64,000 nt of DNA, taken from assembly GCA_009746045.1 (NCBI GenBank), contig RPFO01000072.1, forward strand, positions 3,359,237 to 3,423,236, in the 5' to 3' direction. Source of the stretch: Mesostigma viride. Taxonomy: Eukaryota; Streptophyta; Mesostigmatophyceae; Mesostigmatales; Mesostigmataceae. The notes below the pieces were generated by a model. It did no database searches. It worked only from the letters and a program-made list of their open reading frames with translations, and had not been told where the DNA came from. This document shows, piece after piece, positions 10,695-22,300 of this stretch (position 1 is the stretch's first letter; each line of letters starts with the position of its first letter). A program made the position numbers and the translations under genes.

Positions 10695-11015
10695 CTATCT
10701 AGCGTGCCTCCCGTGGGATTGCACACGCGGGCGCTTCCCCACTGGGGGGGGCTCGTTGTCCTCTATGACCTGGGCCCACTTGGCCTTGTCCATCATCTTC
10801 TTCCAAATCACGGAGAGGCCGAGGCCCCCCATGTCCTCTACTAGCTGTTCTTTGAAGGTGCGGGCCTTGCGGCGTCTAACATCACTGGGCCCAGCCCACG
10901 TCAGGAGGTGCCGGCCAGGCTGGGCTGGTCGCAGTCCTGCGGGGGGGCCACGTGAGGTGTCTACCTGATTGGTGCGAGCTAGGTGCCCTACTAGCTGCAG
11001 GCGGCGTTGCTTACG
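10695..11015 (-). pseudogene. C-terminal fragment of LINE reverse-transcriptase ORF
   Basis: Read on the minus strand, the frame gives RRLQLVGHLARTNQ and later FKEQLVEDMGGLGLSVIWKK, ending at TAG 10,697-10,695. A motif of the type RRL.lvGHlaR is usual in the C-terminal part of LINE ORF2 proteins after the RT and thumb. The same text recurs at 33,461-33,805 (-) and, more diverged, at 28,120-28,170 (+). It joins the endonuclease fragment directly in another frame, so the RT core (over 600 codons) has been lost. Confidence 0.75.
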
Positions 11016-11970
11016 GCCAGGAAATCATCCCTGTGCGACATAGCGGCCTGCTCTTCTGCTGACATCTTGTCGGCATCCTTCAGCACAATCCGGAGCACTT
11101 TCAGATCTGGCTGAGGTGCCAGCTGTCGCGACGGTTTCACCCCAGGAAACCGCAATCTGATGCGAGCGAGCACGAGACGATGATCAGATTCCACCGTGCT
11201 GACAGAATCTTGCAGGACGCGAGCATCGACAACTGAGGGGCGCTGAGCCCGACGTACGCAGACATAATCAAGGCACACCACCCGATCCGACGGCCCAAAA
11301 AAGGTGGCCAGCTGCTCAGCGGGGCGTGCGAAAGAAGCATTGCATGCAACCAGCGCAGATTCTGCCAGCAGATTCGCAAATAAAGGCGTGTTACCGTTGG
11401 CTGTCGTGTTGGTTGGGGAATACTGAGCGCCCCCAGTGCCAACTGGCAGCGTGGCGTTGGCGTCGAGCAGCATAACCAGGAAGTGCCGAGCTGGGATGTT
11501 GGCCTCCTCCTCCTTGAGGGCGTCGAAGAAGGCCTCACGTTCCGCCTGAGCTCGACCCGCATGTGGTGCATATCCCACGATAACGGTTAGCGTGTGGTGT
11601 GAATGGCCCTCAGTGGCCGAAAAAGTGGCCACTAGCACACGCGGGGACCGCAGCACGATGGACTGGAGCTGCTCTGATGCTGCCGGCGAGCACAAGAGGC
11701 CCACACCACCTTGGCCCGGCGCGTCGCCGCCACCATAGTGGAACCGCCAGCCTGCACGCAGGTCGTCGACCAGCAGACCGTTGACCGCGTGCTGAGGGTC
11801 AACGGTGCGTCGGTGCTCCTGGACTCCAAGAACAGCGATCTTGTTGTCGGCGCACAGGGCGATCAGCTCGTCGACGCGTTGGCGTGCTGGGGTGCCGCCG
11901 CTCGTAGAAGGATCTGCAGGGAGGGTGCGCACGTTAAAACTAGCAACACCAAGAATGGGCCGTTGCCCTA
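10991..11970 (-). pseudogene. LINE ORF2 endonuclease (EEP/APE-like) domain
   Basis: The frame starts after tandem stops near 11,970 and reads ILGVASFNVRTLPAD, the usual opening of an AP-endonuclease-like LINE nuclease. It then shows VLGVQEHR (metal-binding Glu of motif II), LDANA (the D.N motif) and SDHRLVL (the catalytic SDH motif). The order and spacing match exonuclease-endonuclease-phosphatase enzymes that nick target DNA for target-primed reverse transcription. No ATG opens the frame; it may depend on reinitiation after ORF1 or be 5'-damaged. It ends 313 codons after 11,932, at the deletion of the RT core, so it cannot support retrotransposition alone. Confidence 0.85.
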
Positions 11971-11972
11971 TT

Positions 11973-12055
11973 AGCGGGGGGTGGGGGTGGGGGTGGGGGT
12001 GGAGAAGGGTAGTGCTGGAGGTGGGGGTGGGGGTGGGGGGGGGGGAGGGGGAGGG
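11973..12055. repeat. G-rich tract between ORF1 and ORF2
   Basis: Repeated GGTGGGGGT words with runs of G up to about 10 on the plus strand. Several G-runs could form a G-quadruplex; the LINE transcript would be C-rich here. Confidence 0.75.
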
Positions 12056-12344
12056 TGGCGATTGGGGTTAATGCTTGTCAACGCATGGAGGCTTTCTTTC
12101 AGGACGGATATGCGTCGTCTCCGTCCTGGCTGGGGTCGCCGGCGTGTCGACTGGGCCTCATCCCGCTCAAGGCGGGCTAGGAGGCGTGTAAGGCTGGTAA
12201 ATTGGCGGGAAGGTTGACCGTGGCGTGCCTGGCGACCTTGCATCCTGATCATGCTCGCACGGTGCGACATGAGGATGGAAAGGGGCTTGTTTATAAAGGC
12301 TGTGCCCAAAGCCTATTGTACCGCGAGGCCGCGAGGGTGTGCCC

Positions 12345-13679
12345 TTACCGGGCGCCATCCATACCCGGGACGTGCGTAGACGATGATGACGCAGCTGGGG
12401 CGGGCCTGGGACGGCCCGACTTGTGCCGCTTGTTCGGCGCCTGCACCTCCGTGCGCTGGCCGTTGATGAATAGCACGGGGGTGTCGTGGACGAGGCGGAC
12501 GTAGACCTTCTTGAGCTCCTGCTTGGCCTTGGTCGCCACGTCGCTGCCCAGCAGACCATTCTTGATGACTAGCTGGGCCGGTGAGAGGAGGTCGTCGAGG
12601 CTCGGCGCGTTCTTCCCGCCTAGGAGCTTGCGGGCCTGGAGTACCTTCACCTTGCTGGCCACATTCGCAAAGGTCACCCGGATGGGGCCAGGCTGGCCCG
12701 CCATCCAGGCTGCCGACTCAATGCGGATGCGTTCGTTGCCCAGTTGCAGCCTGCCCACGATGAGGCTGTGGTACAGGCGTTGCGCTAGCATCAGGTCCGT
12801 TTCAGGCTGCTGTGCGACCTGGAAATACCGGACCACTATACTGCGTGAGCGCAGGTCCTCCTCGACCGCAGTCTTGTGGGCTGCAGCCCCCCTGCGTGCT
12901 GCATCTTCCATCAGGTTGGCAATGTCCGTCTGTTTTACCACGTTAGCATAGCTGGTGGGTGCAGGGGCTGCTGGCTGGGGAGGTGTGGCCAGGGCGGCTT
13001 TGACCTCGGCACTGGATTGAAGCGCAGCAGTGTCTTGACGGATAGCAGTGGACAAGGCGCCGAGTTGGGCAGCCATGTCTGCGACTTCCTTATTGAGCTT
13101 GTGCAGGTCTGCTTCCGGGGAAGCAGCATCAGGGGTGTTGGCGGTGCCGTGCTCGGCTTCCTTGAAAGCGGCAAAGAGTGCCCGGAGGCAGGGGGCCTGC
13201 GCGTGGCTCAGGAAAACAGAAAGTCGAAGCTCTGGCTCGTCCATTTCGGCAAGCTGGTCCGTAGAAATGGTATCGCCAGACGTGGGAAAATAGAGTGGAA
13301 TGTCATTGGCTTTCAGGTGGTGCAGGATAGCCTGCGCCTCCTCGGCGGTAAGCGAAAAGAACCGGGGCTCGGCGACAACCTTGCCAGGCATGAAGGATGC
13401 TGGGTCGAACTCAGCGTCGTCGTCGTCGGCGTCGTCGTCGTCCTCGTCAATGGGGGTGGCCTCGCTGGGTTGAGAAGACGATGGCAAAGGGACCTGGCGG
13501 TCCATCTCGTCGGCTGGGGTGACGCAAAGCCGCTTGGAGGAGGCGGTAATGGCTGCCTCGCTGGCCCGGGGCTGCGTTGCTATGGTTTCCGCATCTGCAA
13601 TTAGTTGCGTAATCGTGTTGGGCGCTGAAGCCTCCCCCTCGGAGAGAGTATGGGAGGCGGTTGACGGAGTTTCTGCCAT
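12345..13679 (-). CDS. LINE ORF1 protein, intact (444 aa)
   Basis: An uninterrupted frame from ATG 13,679 to TGA 12,345. The N-terminal third is acidic (a run of Asp, residues about 77-91). The middle has heptad-like stretches (LHKLNKEVADMAAQLGALST, about 195-214). The C-terminal half is basic/hydrophobic with an RRM-like pattern (SIVVRYF, then IRVTFANVASKVKVLQARKL) and ends KRHKSGRPRP. The layout of coiled coil, RNA-binding fold and basic tail is that of L1-type ORF1 proteins, which coat the element's RNA as chaperones. It lies 5' of the endonuclease frame of the same copy. Short plus-strand frames inside it are shadows. Only the ORF1 role is inferred; motifs are weak at single-residue level. 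Confidence 0.75.
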   Translation of the reverse strand: MAETPSTASHTLSEGEASAPNTITQLIADAETIATQPRASEAAITASSKRLCVTPADEMDRQVPLPSSSQPSEATPIDEDDDDADDDDAEFDPASFMPGKVVAEPRFFSLTAEEAQAILHHLKANDIPLYFPTSGDTISTDQLAEMDEPELRLSVFLSHAQAPCLRALFAAFKEAEHGTANTPDAASPEADLHKLNKEVADMAAQLGALSTAIRQDTAALQSSAEVKAALATPPQPAAPAPTSYANVVKQTDIANLMEDAARRGAAAHKTAVEEDLRSRSIVVRYFQVAQQPETDLMLAQRLYHSLIVGRLQLGNERIRIESAAWMAGQPGPIRVTFANVASKVKVLQARKLLGGKNAPSLDDLLSPAQLVIKNGLLGSDVATKAKQELKKVYVRLVHDTPVLFINGQRTEVQAPNKRHKSGRPRPAPAASSSSTHVPGMDGAR

Positions 13680-13933
13680 AGCTGGTTCCGGAAAATACGA
13701 ACCCTGCCTGTGCTGCGTTTTGTTGATATTGCGCTAAATCTTGGGCGATGGCGGCTGAAAATTATATCATCGTGTTCGTCATCAAAAGACGCTTCTACTG
13801 CAATTTACCCGACCAAATTTCATGCCCGGATGTAAAAGTTATGAGCATTCTCGGCATCCATAGCTCGCCAAGGTGCTGTGGCATGCCTTGGCGCCAAGGG
13901 GCATCTATGGGCCTGTCTAGTGTAGGATAGAAA

Positions 13934-16336
13934 GGCATATGTACTGCTGGCCAGCCGTCACCCATTGTTGGCCAGAGTTTACGTAAGTTAAACCTAACTT
14001 ACTGATGTGTGACGGGCAGCCCAATCGGTTACAACCTGATGTGGTCAGTCCTAACATGACGACTACAGTCCCGGTACTGAGGTACCGGCTCACCACGTAC
14101 TGCATATTATTATTACGGCAGCCGGCCACGTGTACATGCCATAGCTGATAGCTACTCTAGGCCAGACATGGAGTGCAACCGAACATGTCCGGACGGATAG
14201 TGGGGTGTAGGCAATTGTATTTTGGGCTACCGCGGTGTTAATTTGGGTGGTGCGGGGGACTTAGTTGCGAGTGCATGACCTCGTTGTGGGGCGGGTCCGT
14301 CCGTCAGCACTCAGCAGTGGATGGGGTGGGGGTGCCGGGGTTACAGATACTTGGTATGTAGGAGGCCGGTGCATGGCCATGCAGGCGGCGGTATATCGGA
14401 CCCGGCGGTGGGCCGGGCGGCCGGGCCGGGCGAGCCGGCCAACTGCCGACGGAGCGCCGGCCGGGCAGACGGGTCCGCGGGCCACAATTCCGTCACCAGC
14501 GGGCGGGGCCAGCGGGTGGGGACGACGGGATTGGCCCCGGGCGCGCCCACGGGTGCGCCAGCACTTCGCAGGGCGGGCCACAGCGGGGCCCGCGGGCGGG
14601 CCAGCCCGGCGCTTCCGGCGGGAGGGCCGCGGGCGGCCGGACCCTGTTTTGGTTTGGGCGAAGCCAGCGGGTCACTCGACGTCGTAGAGTTCTGAATTGT
14701 GAAACCAGGAATGTCGCCAAGTGGAGAGACCGGGTTGAAAATCACTTTAAAAATCCAGTCTTGCAGCAGAAGAGATTTGCACACTTGGCACACGGAATGT
14801 AGGTCAGGATTTGTCTGCTGATGAGATCAGTTGTTGGATTTCGCGGGCTCTTACAACTGTCAGTGTTGTTGTTGTTGTTGTTCTTGCCCACGCCGCACAA
14901 CTGTCAGTGTTGGGAAAATGGCAAGTGGGCTATGCAGATACGGTCGGTACGTCATGAAACTTGACATTCGGAGAGCCATGGGCCTATCGTATAAGCGCCG
15001 TACGGCAACTGTGAAATCGCACGCGACTGCCGCAAGCTTTCAACGCCAATTTACGGACGCCGAGCAGGCACTGGCCAGCTTGTCATCGCAAGGATCGCAA
15101 GGACTGCACAGTACAAATGCTGACTCGCTTGACTCTGTTTGCATTGTAGATATCTGATCATGGCACTGTCAGGGCCCTAATTATCTTTGCGCGCTGCGCC
15201 AGGTTCCCGATGACAAATCAGGAGCCGTCTCTTTCCGTCTCGCCCGGCGATCCGCCTGCTGAGCGATATATGCTCAGAAATGACGTGGTGCAGGCCAACA
15301 CGTACGATGTACTAGTATATGGCGTCAGCTGCTATCTCTAACTTGCGAGTACAGCCCCATCTCGGCTGGCGTTTTGTAAAAAGGGCAGCCCTTTTCTGGT
15401 CAAAAGTTCTACCCGCTCGAATCTTTTCTAATTTCGGGGGCAAACCAGCCCCCCGTGCCCCTTTCGGACACCTCACCCGCCGAAGGGACAAGAGTGGGGG
15501 GCACGCGCGGTCGGTTGCCTTGCTGGCGAGCAGGGGGCAGCTCTGCTGCCGTGGACCCGAGCGCGCTCTGCACCGGGCGGGAACCGCGAGCACAGGGGTT
15601 TTAATTTGTGCAGGCTCGGCCATCAGCCACCATCACCGCGACCCCAGCCCCCCGAGGCAATTGTATATAATTTCTTTACTGTACATATATTAGCCTGCTC
15701 TGAACGTCGTCCCCTGCGAGGCTGTCCTTCGAGGCTACCGCGTGCATGCTGGATCCCCGAATCGACCATTATTTTTCCAGCTGACACTCCTGTAAATTGT
15801 AAATAGTTCGCTTGCGCCTCGTTGACGCCTGCTTCGCGTCTTTTTGGTGAGTGATATAAAGTTTTCAACTATTGAGCCGAATTCCCGTCGTGGTTGTGGG
15901 CGGGTCGATTCGAGACACATTAATTGCAGTTATGCGCACACGTGCGCATAATTGTGGGGCACCCGAGGGAATTAATTGCAAGGTGCATTCGTTCTGTTAG
16001 GAATCTGTGCCACTTTCATGCGAACGGACCATTGCTGGCAGAAGTTCCATAAGCGTTCTTTGGTGTTTGCTGTTTTTACATAAGGGATCTTTCGAGCGAT
16101 GAATTATCCTTTTGTGCCTGGGCGATGACTGCGTCAATTGCGCAATACGCTGTTGCCGTCTAGCTTTAATTCGGCCTGGGAATCGTGACTTGCGGAAGTC
16201 ATCTTACTTGGGTTCGCCGGGTTTTCGACCAGTTTCGACCAGTTTCGGTTGCCTTGGACCCAGCAAAGTGCCTTCTTTGGTGCGATCTTAACCTCCCCTT
16301 CATATTCGTGCACAATTGATTTCGGCGTGCAGAAAT
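13934..16336. other. Intergenic DNA between LINE copy A and clpC
   Basis: It contains a G+C-rich island at 14,260-14,690 (open frames on both strands, no recognisable domain), a stretch around 14,880-15,160 with a possible short gene, and a block at 15,340-15,640 with open frames of about 100-124 codons on opposite strands and no recognised family. The last few hundred bases should hold the clpC promoter and 5' UTR. I see no clear TATA box there. Confidence 0.5.
14918..15157 (+). CDS. Hypothetical small protein
   Basis: ATG at 14,918 opens 79 codons ending TGA at 15,157. The product is basic in its first half (SYKRRTATVKS) and Ser/Ala-rich after. Composition is more protein-like than neighbouring frames, but I see no domain, signal or homologue. 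An in-frame GTG/CTG-type extension upstream is Cys-rich and comes from a TTG repeat. It may be spurious or an exon of an unseen gene. Confidence 0.2.
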   Translation: MASGLCRYGRYVMKLDIRRAMGLSYKRRTATVKSHATAASFQRQFTDAEQALASLSSQGSQGLHSTNADSLDSVCIVDI

Positions 16337-19300
16337 ATGGCGACGTCTCTGTTGGCGAGCCCTGTTAGCGGTTTGGCATCTGTACGAGCAATCCCAACAT
16401 GCAATCCTGTCGGGCCTTCATGCCGACAATCCCTCGTGCCTTCCAGTGTCGAAGCCGGCCTTGGTGCCCCCCATCGCGGCTCCCGGCCGTCGGGGACCCG
16501 TAACATGCTCGAGGTGGTGTCCGGCGACAGGGGCCGGTTGCAGTCTGCAATTCACACTCCTGCGTTGGGTCTCCAGGGCCGGGTTCAACGAGGCCGATCT
16601 GGTTACCGTCTGGTCACAAAGGCTGTGTTCGAGCGGTTTACAGAGGTAATTACGCCTGTTGCACTTGACAGTTTGCTGTCACCATTTTATTATACAGCCT
16701 TCTCCACTTCTGAGCTTGCCAAATCAATTTGCAAGTGCGTCCAAGATCCCTGAAACTCTGTCCATGTGATGGTCACAGAATTTCCTCTTGAGTGACTCTA
16801 CTTGGCCCAGTCTTGTTTCAGGGTGCCCGTTGATGGTTCCAGCTGTGTTCGTTCTCGAAATTCAAAAATGGGGTTAAGAAATGGAGCTGATATTTGCCGT
16901 TGGATAGCTTGATTTGTGCTCACCTGTAGGCAGACTTGGGGGCTCAGAGCTTGTAACAGGAACCCTGTACCACAACCCTAGCTACGACTTCGCAAGGCAA
17001 CCTCCTCGGATTTTGAAAAGTGTGAGCCTTCCCAGTGAGTTGCCACCCATCGCATCCAGCCCCTTTTTGAGGAGAGTGGGGTTTATTCTTACATTCATGA
17101 AAAAAGCACGTGACAAACAGGTCATGAGATTGCATTTTACTGCTCGCTCTGTGAGCCCTCGTGCTTGGTGCCACGTACCAAGCACATGTGCCTGGTTTCA
17201 GGTGCTTGCTCACGCACATGGTTTCCCCTGGGTCCCCCTCACCCCCTGCCCCCTTGGTCACTTTTTTCCTGTGGTTCCATTCCTTTTAATTGCTTTGTCC
17301 AACAATCCAAGTAATGATGAACCCGTCGCAGTAACTGGGATAGTAATTACGACATGGCAATCGAAACCAAACCACTCACCGACACAACAACAGTGCTCAT
17401 GGACGGATCCTGACCACCCGCCTTTGTCAAATTAAACAAAACCGCCTGCCCTTCGACAAAACCACTCACTGTGCCACCACCACTGCCACCACACAACGAA
17501 AACAACAACAGCGCGCCATCCGCGCAGTGGTGCTCTGCCAGCAAGAGACCAACGATATGCGCCACCTGTCCGTTGGCCTGGAGGCCTTCCTGCTCGGTCT
17601 CATCGCCGAGAGCCACCTGGCCAACGACGATTGGCACAAGGGGCGCCGCGAGTTCCTGGGCTCCGGCATCACGATCGAGACCGCCCGCGCGGTCGTCTAC
17701 GCGCTCGTGGGGAGGGGGAAGGAGTTTGGCCCAGGCACGCCGCCCGCGTGGCGGGAGACCTCGGATGTCCCCTTCTCGATCGAGTGCAAGCGTGTGTTTG
17801 AGATTGCGCTGGAGGAGAGCCGGCGCCTCGGTCACAACTACATTGCCCCAGAGCACCTGTTCCTGGCGCTCATGATCGTGGATGACGGCAGCGTGGCTAA
17901 AGTCCTGGACAGGTGAGGGCATTTATTTCTGCTGTTCCCGTGCACATGAGTGGGGCAACTTGTGGGCCATTTGGCATTTTTTTTAAAAGTTCTGGACAGG
18001 TGAGGGGATCTTTTGTATTCGTTGTTCGAAGTGCTGGTCCTCTATTAAGGAGACAACCAGCGCAGGCCAGAAATCAGGAGAATCCGGAGCATGGTAGCTC
18101 TTCTATGAGTGAAGTGCTGGTTGCTTGATGGAAGTGCTGGTATTCTTTGACTGAGCTGTGGGACAAGCAAGGCCATCAGCAGTGATGTTTCAGGGCAAGC
18201 GAGGGGGCGCTTAGGCCATTGCATTGATGACATGTTCGTGGCTGATTATCTATCTCGTTCTCCCTGGCCGGTACCTGAGACTCGAGACTTTGCTCTCCTG
18301 GTATCTATGATAATTGTTAGTAATTTATCTCCTGGTATCTATGATAATTGTTAGTAATTTATTTGACAGTGCCTCAATCCATTCTCTGTTCCCACCTTCC
18401 CTCTGCCATCCCCAGCCTGAACGTGAACGTCGAAGAGATGCAGCGCGAGGCGCTGGCGGCGCTGGTCAAGAATGAGGAGGGAGAGCGCACATGGGCCAGT
18501 GGCCGCGCAGGTGTCGCTATGGAGGCTGTGGGCAGCGGGGCAGCCAAGCCAAAGGGTTAGTGGGGTGCTGTCACTTACCGTTCAATCACCGTGGTGGTAC
18601 CAAGCCTTAGGGCTAGTGGAGAGGTGGCCACATTGGTCACTGTACAATTTGGTCACTGAAGTGATGGTGGATTGTTCAATGTAGCGCGGTCCACCCCATG
18701 GGTTATGGGGTGGTGCATGCGGTGACGGTCGCGAGGATATTTTGTTCACTGTAGCAGGGCCAAGCCTACATCTGGTGTCGAGTGGGGAGTTGGAACTAAG
18801 GGTTTGTGGGGTGCTGGTGCTGTTCAATGTAGTATCAAGAGTTTTTTTTTTACTCGAGTATTACTGCTCACTCCATCGGCAGCTGGAGGTTGCCCTTCTT
18901 CGCTGCGCTGATGAGGTCCGTGCATGTCTTGTGCTGGCTGTATGTCTGCCCCCCCCCTTGTCCCCCCCCCCCCTCTCAATGTCCTCCTTCGCCCTCCCCC
19001 CCCCCCCTCCTTATGCCCTGTCACCCCACCACCCTATGTCCTGCCACCCCACCTGCCCGGTTCCATCCCCCGGAAACCACCGCCCAGAGAGCACAGGCGT
19101 GCTGGCAGATTTTTGCTTGGACCTGACAGCCCGTGCGCGCGAGGGCAAGATTGACCCCGTCATCGGACGCGCGGTGGAGGTCGGGCGCGTGATAGAGATT
19201 CTGGCACGCCGCACCAAGAACAACCCGGTAGGTGACCATGGTGTAATGTAGAACATCCTGTAGATAAGGCATTAGAATGAGTAGTAAATAGTATTAAAGT

Positions 19301-22300
19301 TTATAATCACCCGTGATAGGAACAACCGGATGGGTGTCAAAAGGGCTTAAAAGACGTGATAAAGAGGCTGGTCGGTTCACGGGCAGGTTTTGTGTAATGT
19401 GGCATAGTGTGCATGCATCACTCACAAAACATGTCAGGAATAATGCAACAAACCGATCTGGGCGCTAAAGCATGGACGCTACATGCATGCTGTAGCCAGG
19501 GCAAGAGAAAGGAAAGTAGAGAAAGTACTGGCCTGTCTTCCTGTGGTGCAATTACGGCTTTTATGTGGCATCGACGCTAGCCAGCCCCCCCCCCCCCCCC
19601 CCCCCATCGCCCAACACACACACCGTTTTTTGGAGCCCAGACTGTCATGACAACGAAATTGACTTTATCCCGCCTGAACCTAATGGCACCGCACCCTGCA
19701 GGTGCTCCTGGGTGAGCCGGGAGTGGGCAAGACAGCCATTGCGGAAGGCCTTGCGCGGGAGATTGTGATGGGGAAGGTGCCCGAGTTCCTGCTGGTGAGG
19801 ATTGATGGCGGGCACTACAGTGTATGATAGTTTAGTGTGGAGTTCAGTCAGGGGTTGTGGGAGAACTCGTATTCCATAAAACCCCTCAGGTTCTGGGACA
19901 GGCCTTTCTACAGGGCTATCGTGGGTTAGCATGCAACCTACCTTACACCCTTTATCATGGCCGAGCATACAGACGTATTGGATAGTTCGGATGACGGGGA
20001 TTTGCTATCTGCGACTACAGACCTGGGCAAGTATCTCTGCTTGCCTTTGCGGGTGAAGTATCTGATAGAAAATTACCCTATCGGGTTCTCTGCTGCATGC
20101 CTTTTCACACACTTGGTAGAGAACCACGTGTTGGTGTTTGTACAGGAGATCAGGATGGGACAGTGCCTTAGGTCCTCGTGCCTAATCAGTTAATCCTTCG
20201 CTCTGCTGCGCTCCGGTGCATGCCCCTTTGTCGCGGTGGTGTTTGCGCTTCAATGGTGGTCTCCAAGAACATGATTTTATGTGCCTTATTGTATGGTATC
20301 ATTCTGTTCTTCGTTGCTGCTGGTTTCCCTCTCGCTGTCCCTCCCTATCTCATACATGCCGCTATGGCCAGCCCACAGTTGATCTGTTGTTCTTTTGTGG
20401 TGGTCACTATAGGCTGTTCTGTTCTCTTCCCCCCCAGTACCCAGTTTGTCCAGGGAATTATCACCCACGCTGTGCCATGAACTGGCACCCTCCCCCTTCC
20501 TGCGCTCTCCCCTCTTCCTTCCAAGAAACACTTGTTTATAGTCCCCCCACCTCATTCTCACTATCCCGCCACTTCACTTCCTTTCCCCTCCAAATGGCTC
20601 CTGTCTTCCCCCCATAAACTCGGCAGTGATCCCTCCCACTTTGAATCACTACTATCCTCCTCCCATAACCTTGCTGTAACCTTCCTCATGCCTTTCCCCT
20701 CCCTCCTTTCCCCCCTCCCCAGAACAAGCGAGTGCTATCGCTTGACGTCGGCGGCCTGATCGCGGGCGCCAAGGAGCGCGGTGAGCTGGAGAAGCGGCTG
20801 ACCGAGATCATTGCGGAGCTCAAGGCCTCCGGTGATGTCATCCTCGTGATCGATGAGGTCCACACCATCGTTGGGTCCGGGACCGTTGGCCGCGGCGGGA
20901 TGGACATCGCTAACATCATGAAACCCGCTCTTGCTCGCGGGGGCCTCCAATGCATCGGCGCAACCACGCTGGACGACTACCGGAAGTACATGGAGAAGGA
21001 CCCCGCACTCCAGCGGAGGTTCCAGCCGGTCAGCGTGCGCGCCCCGTCAACCGACGAGGCCATCGCAATTCTCATGGGCCTCAAGGGACGGTACGAGCGG
21101 CACCACAAGTGCACGATCTCAGATGAGGCCGTCGTGGCCGCCGTCATGCTCTCCGACCGCTACATCGCTGACAGGTTCCTGCCGGACAAGGCCATCGACG
21201 TAATGGATGAGGCCGGCAGCCGCATCGCCATGCGTGTGTACGGACGCCGCAGCGCAAAGGCGGGCCTTGGCCTGGCCCGCGCGCACCGCCGGTCGGCCAG
21301 GCAGGTCCCCAACGTGGAGGATGATATGACCAACGGGGTCATGCCGATCCGACCCGAGGTACCAGAGCCCGCTGCGCTGGGGGCCGGGGAGGAGGTCGTC
21401 ACTGGCGACGAGGAGGCCATGCGGGACGCTGCGCTGGGGGGCGGGGGGATCGGGGAGTACCTCAGGGACTCCCTGGTCCACCAGGTGCACGCAGTGCGCG
21501 CGCTCAAGGACGATGCGGCAGCGGCCAACGACTTTGTCTCGGCACAGGAGCACGCGGCTAAGGAGGCCGAGCTTATCGCGATGCTGCAGACGATGGGATT
21601 AGCGGCCGAGGGCGGGAAGCTGCATGTCAAGTCGCAGCCGCATGAGTCGTCGTCCTACGAGGGCCCGTCGTCGCCCTCGACGCTGGCCACGCTGGCGTCG
21701 ATGTCCTACCGGGAGTCAGTGCTCTCTTCCGAGGAGGCGAGGACCGGGAAGGAGAGTGGAATGTCCGATGGCTCGGCAGCAGGGGCCCACCAGCTAGATT
21801 CTCACGTGGGCGTGGACACGATCGAGCTCATCGTGGCGCAGTGGACGGGCATCCCTATTGAGCGTCTCTCCTTGGACGACAAGTCCCGACTGCTGAACCT
21901 CGAGTCGACGCTCCAGCGGCGGCTCGTGGGCCAGGACGACGCAGTCCGTGCGATCTCTCGTGCGCTCTGCCGGGCAAGGGTCGGGCTCAAGGACCCCGAC
22001 CGCCCGGTGGCCACGATGCTGTTCTGCGGGCCCACGGGGGTGGGCAAGACAGAGCTGTGCAAGGCGCTCGCGCAGGAGTACTTTGGGTCGCCGGATGCGA
22101 TGGTCCGGCTGGACATGTCGGAATACATGGAGCGGCACACGGTGTCAAAGCTGATCGGGTCGCCCCCGGGGTATGTCGGGTTCGGGGACGGGGGCACGCT
22201 CACGGAGGCGGTCCGCCGGCGCCCATTCTGCATCGTGCTTCTGGACGAGATCGAGAAGGCTCACCCAGATGTGTTCAACATCCTGCTGCAGGTGGGTGGA

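Larger units (their letters stand above)
1209..13933 (-). mobile_element. LINE copy A with nested 9.28-kb insertion
   Basis: An endonuclease-type non-LTR retrotransposon on the minus strand. From 5' to 3' it has a 5' UTR (13,922-13,680), ORF1 (13,679-12,345), the endonuclease part of ORF2 (about 11,970-10,991), the last part of the RT ORF, a 3' UTR, a stem-loop (GTGCTCC at 1,244 pairing with GGAGCA at 1,265) and a (TTAA)n tail at 1,220-1,238. Flanks repeat TAGGATAGAAA at 1,209-1,219 and 13,923-13,933, an 11-bp target-site duplication. The RT core is deleted. The 3' UTR is split by the terminal-inverted-repeat element at 1,320-10,602; without it the LINE is about 3.4 kb. The 5' end looks complete. 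Confidence 0.85.

Noticed and set aside
11973-12055. Telomere-like G-rich repeat
   Set aside because: Irregular GGTGGGGGT runs lying exactly between ORF1 and ORF2 of a LINE; not a regular telomeric unit.
14265-14695. GC-rich frames of 106-150 codons on both strands
   Set aside because: No family pattern; equal openness on both strands indicates base composition.
15312-15693. Opposed frames of 103 and 124 codons
   Set aside because: Neither shows a domain or a start context; left as unassigned sequence.
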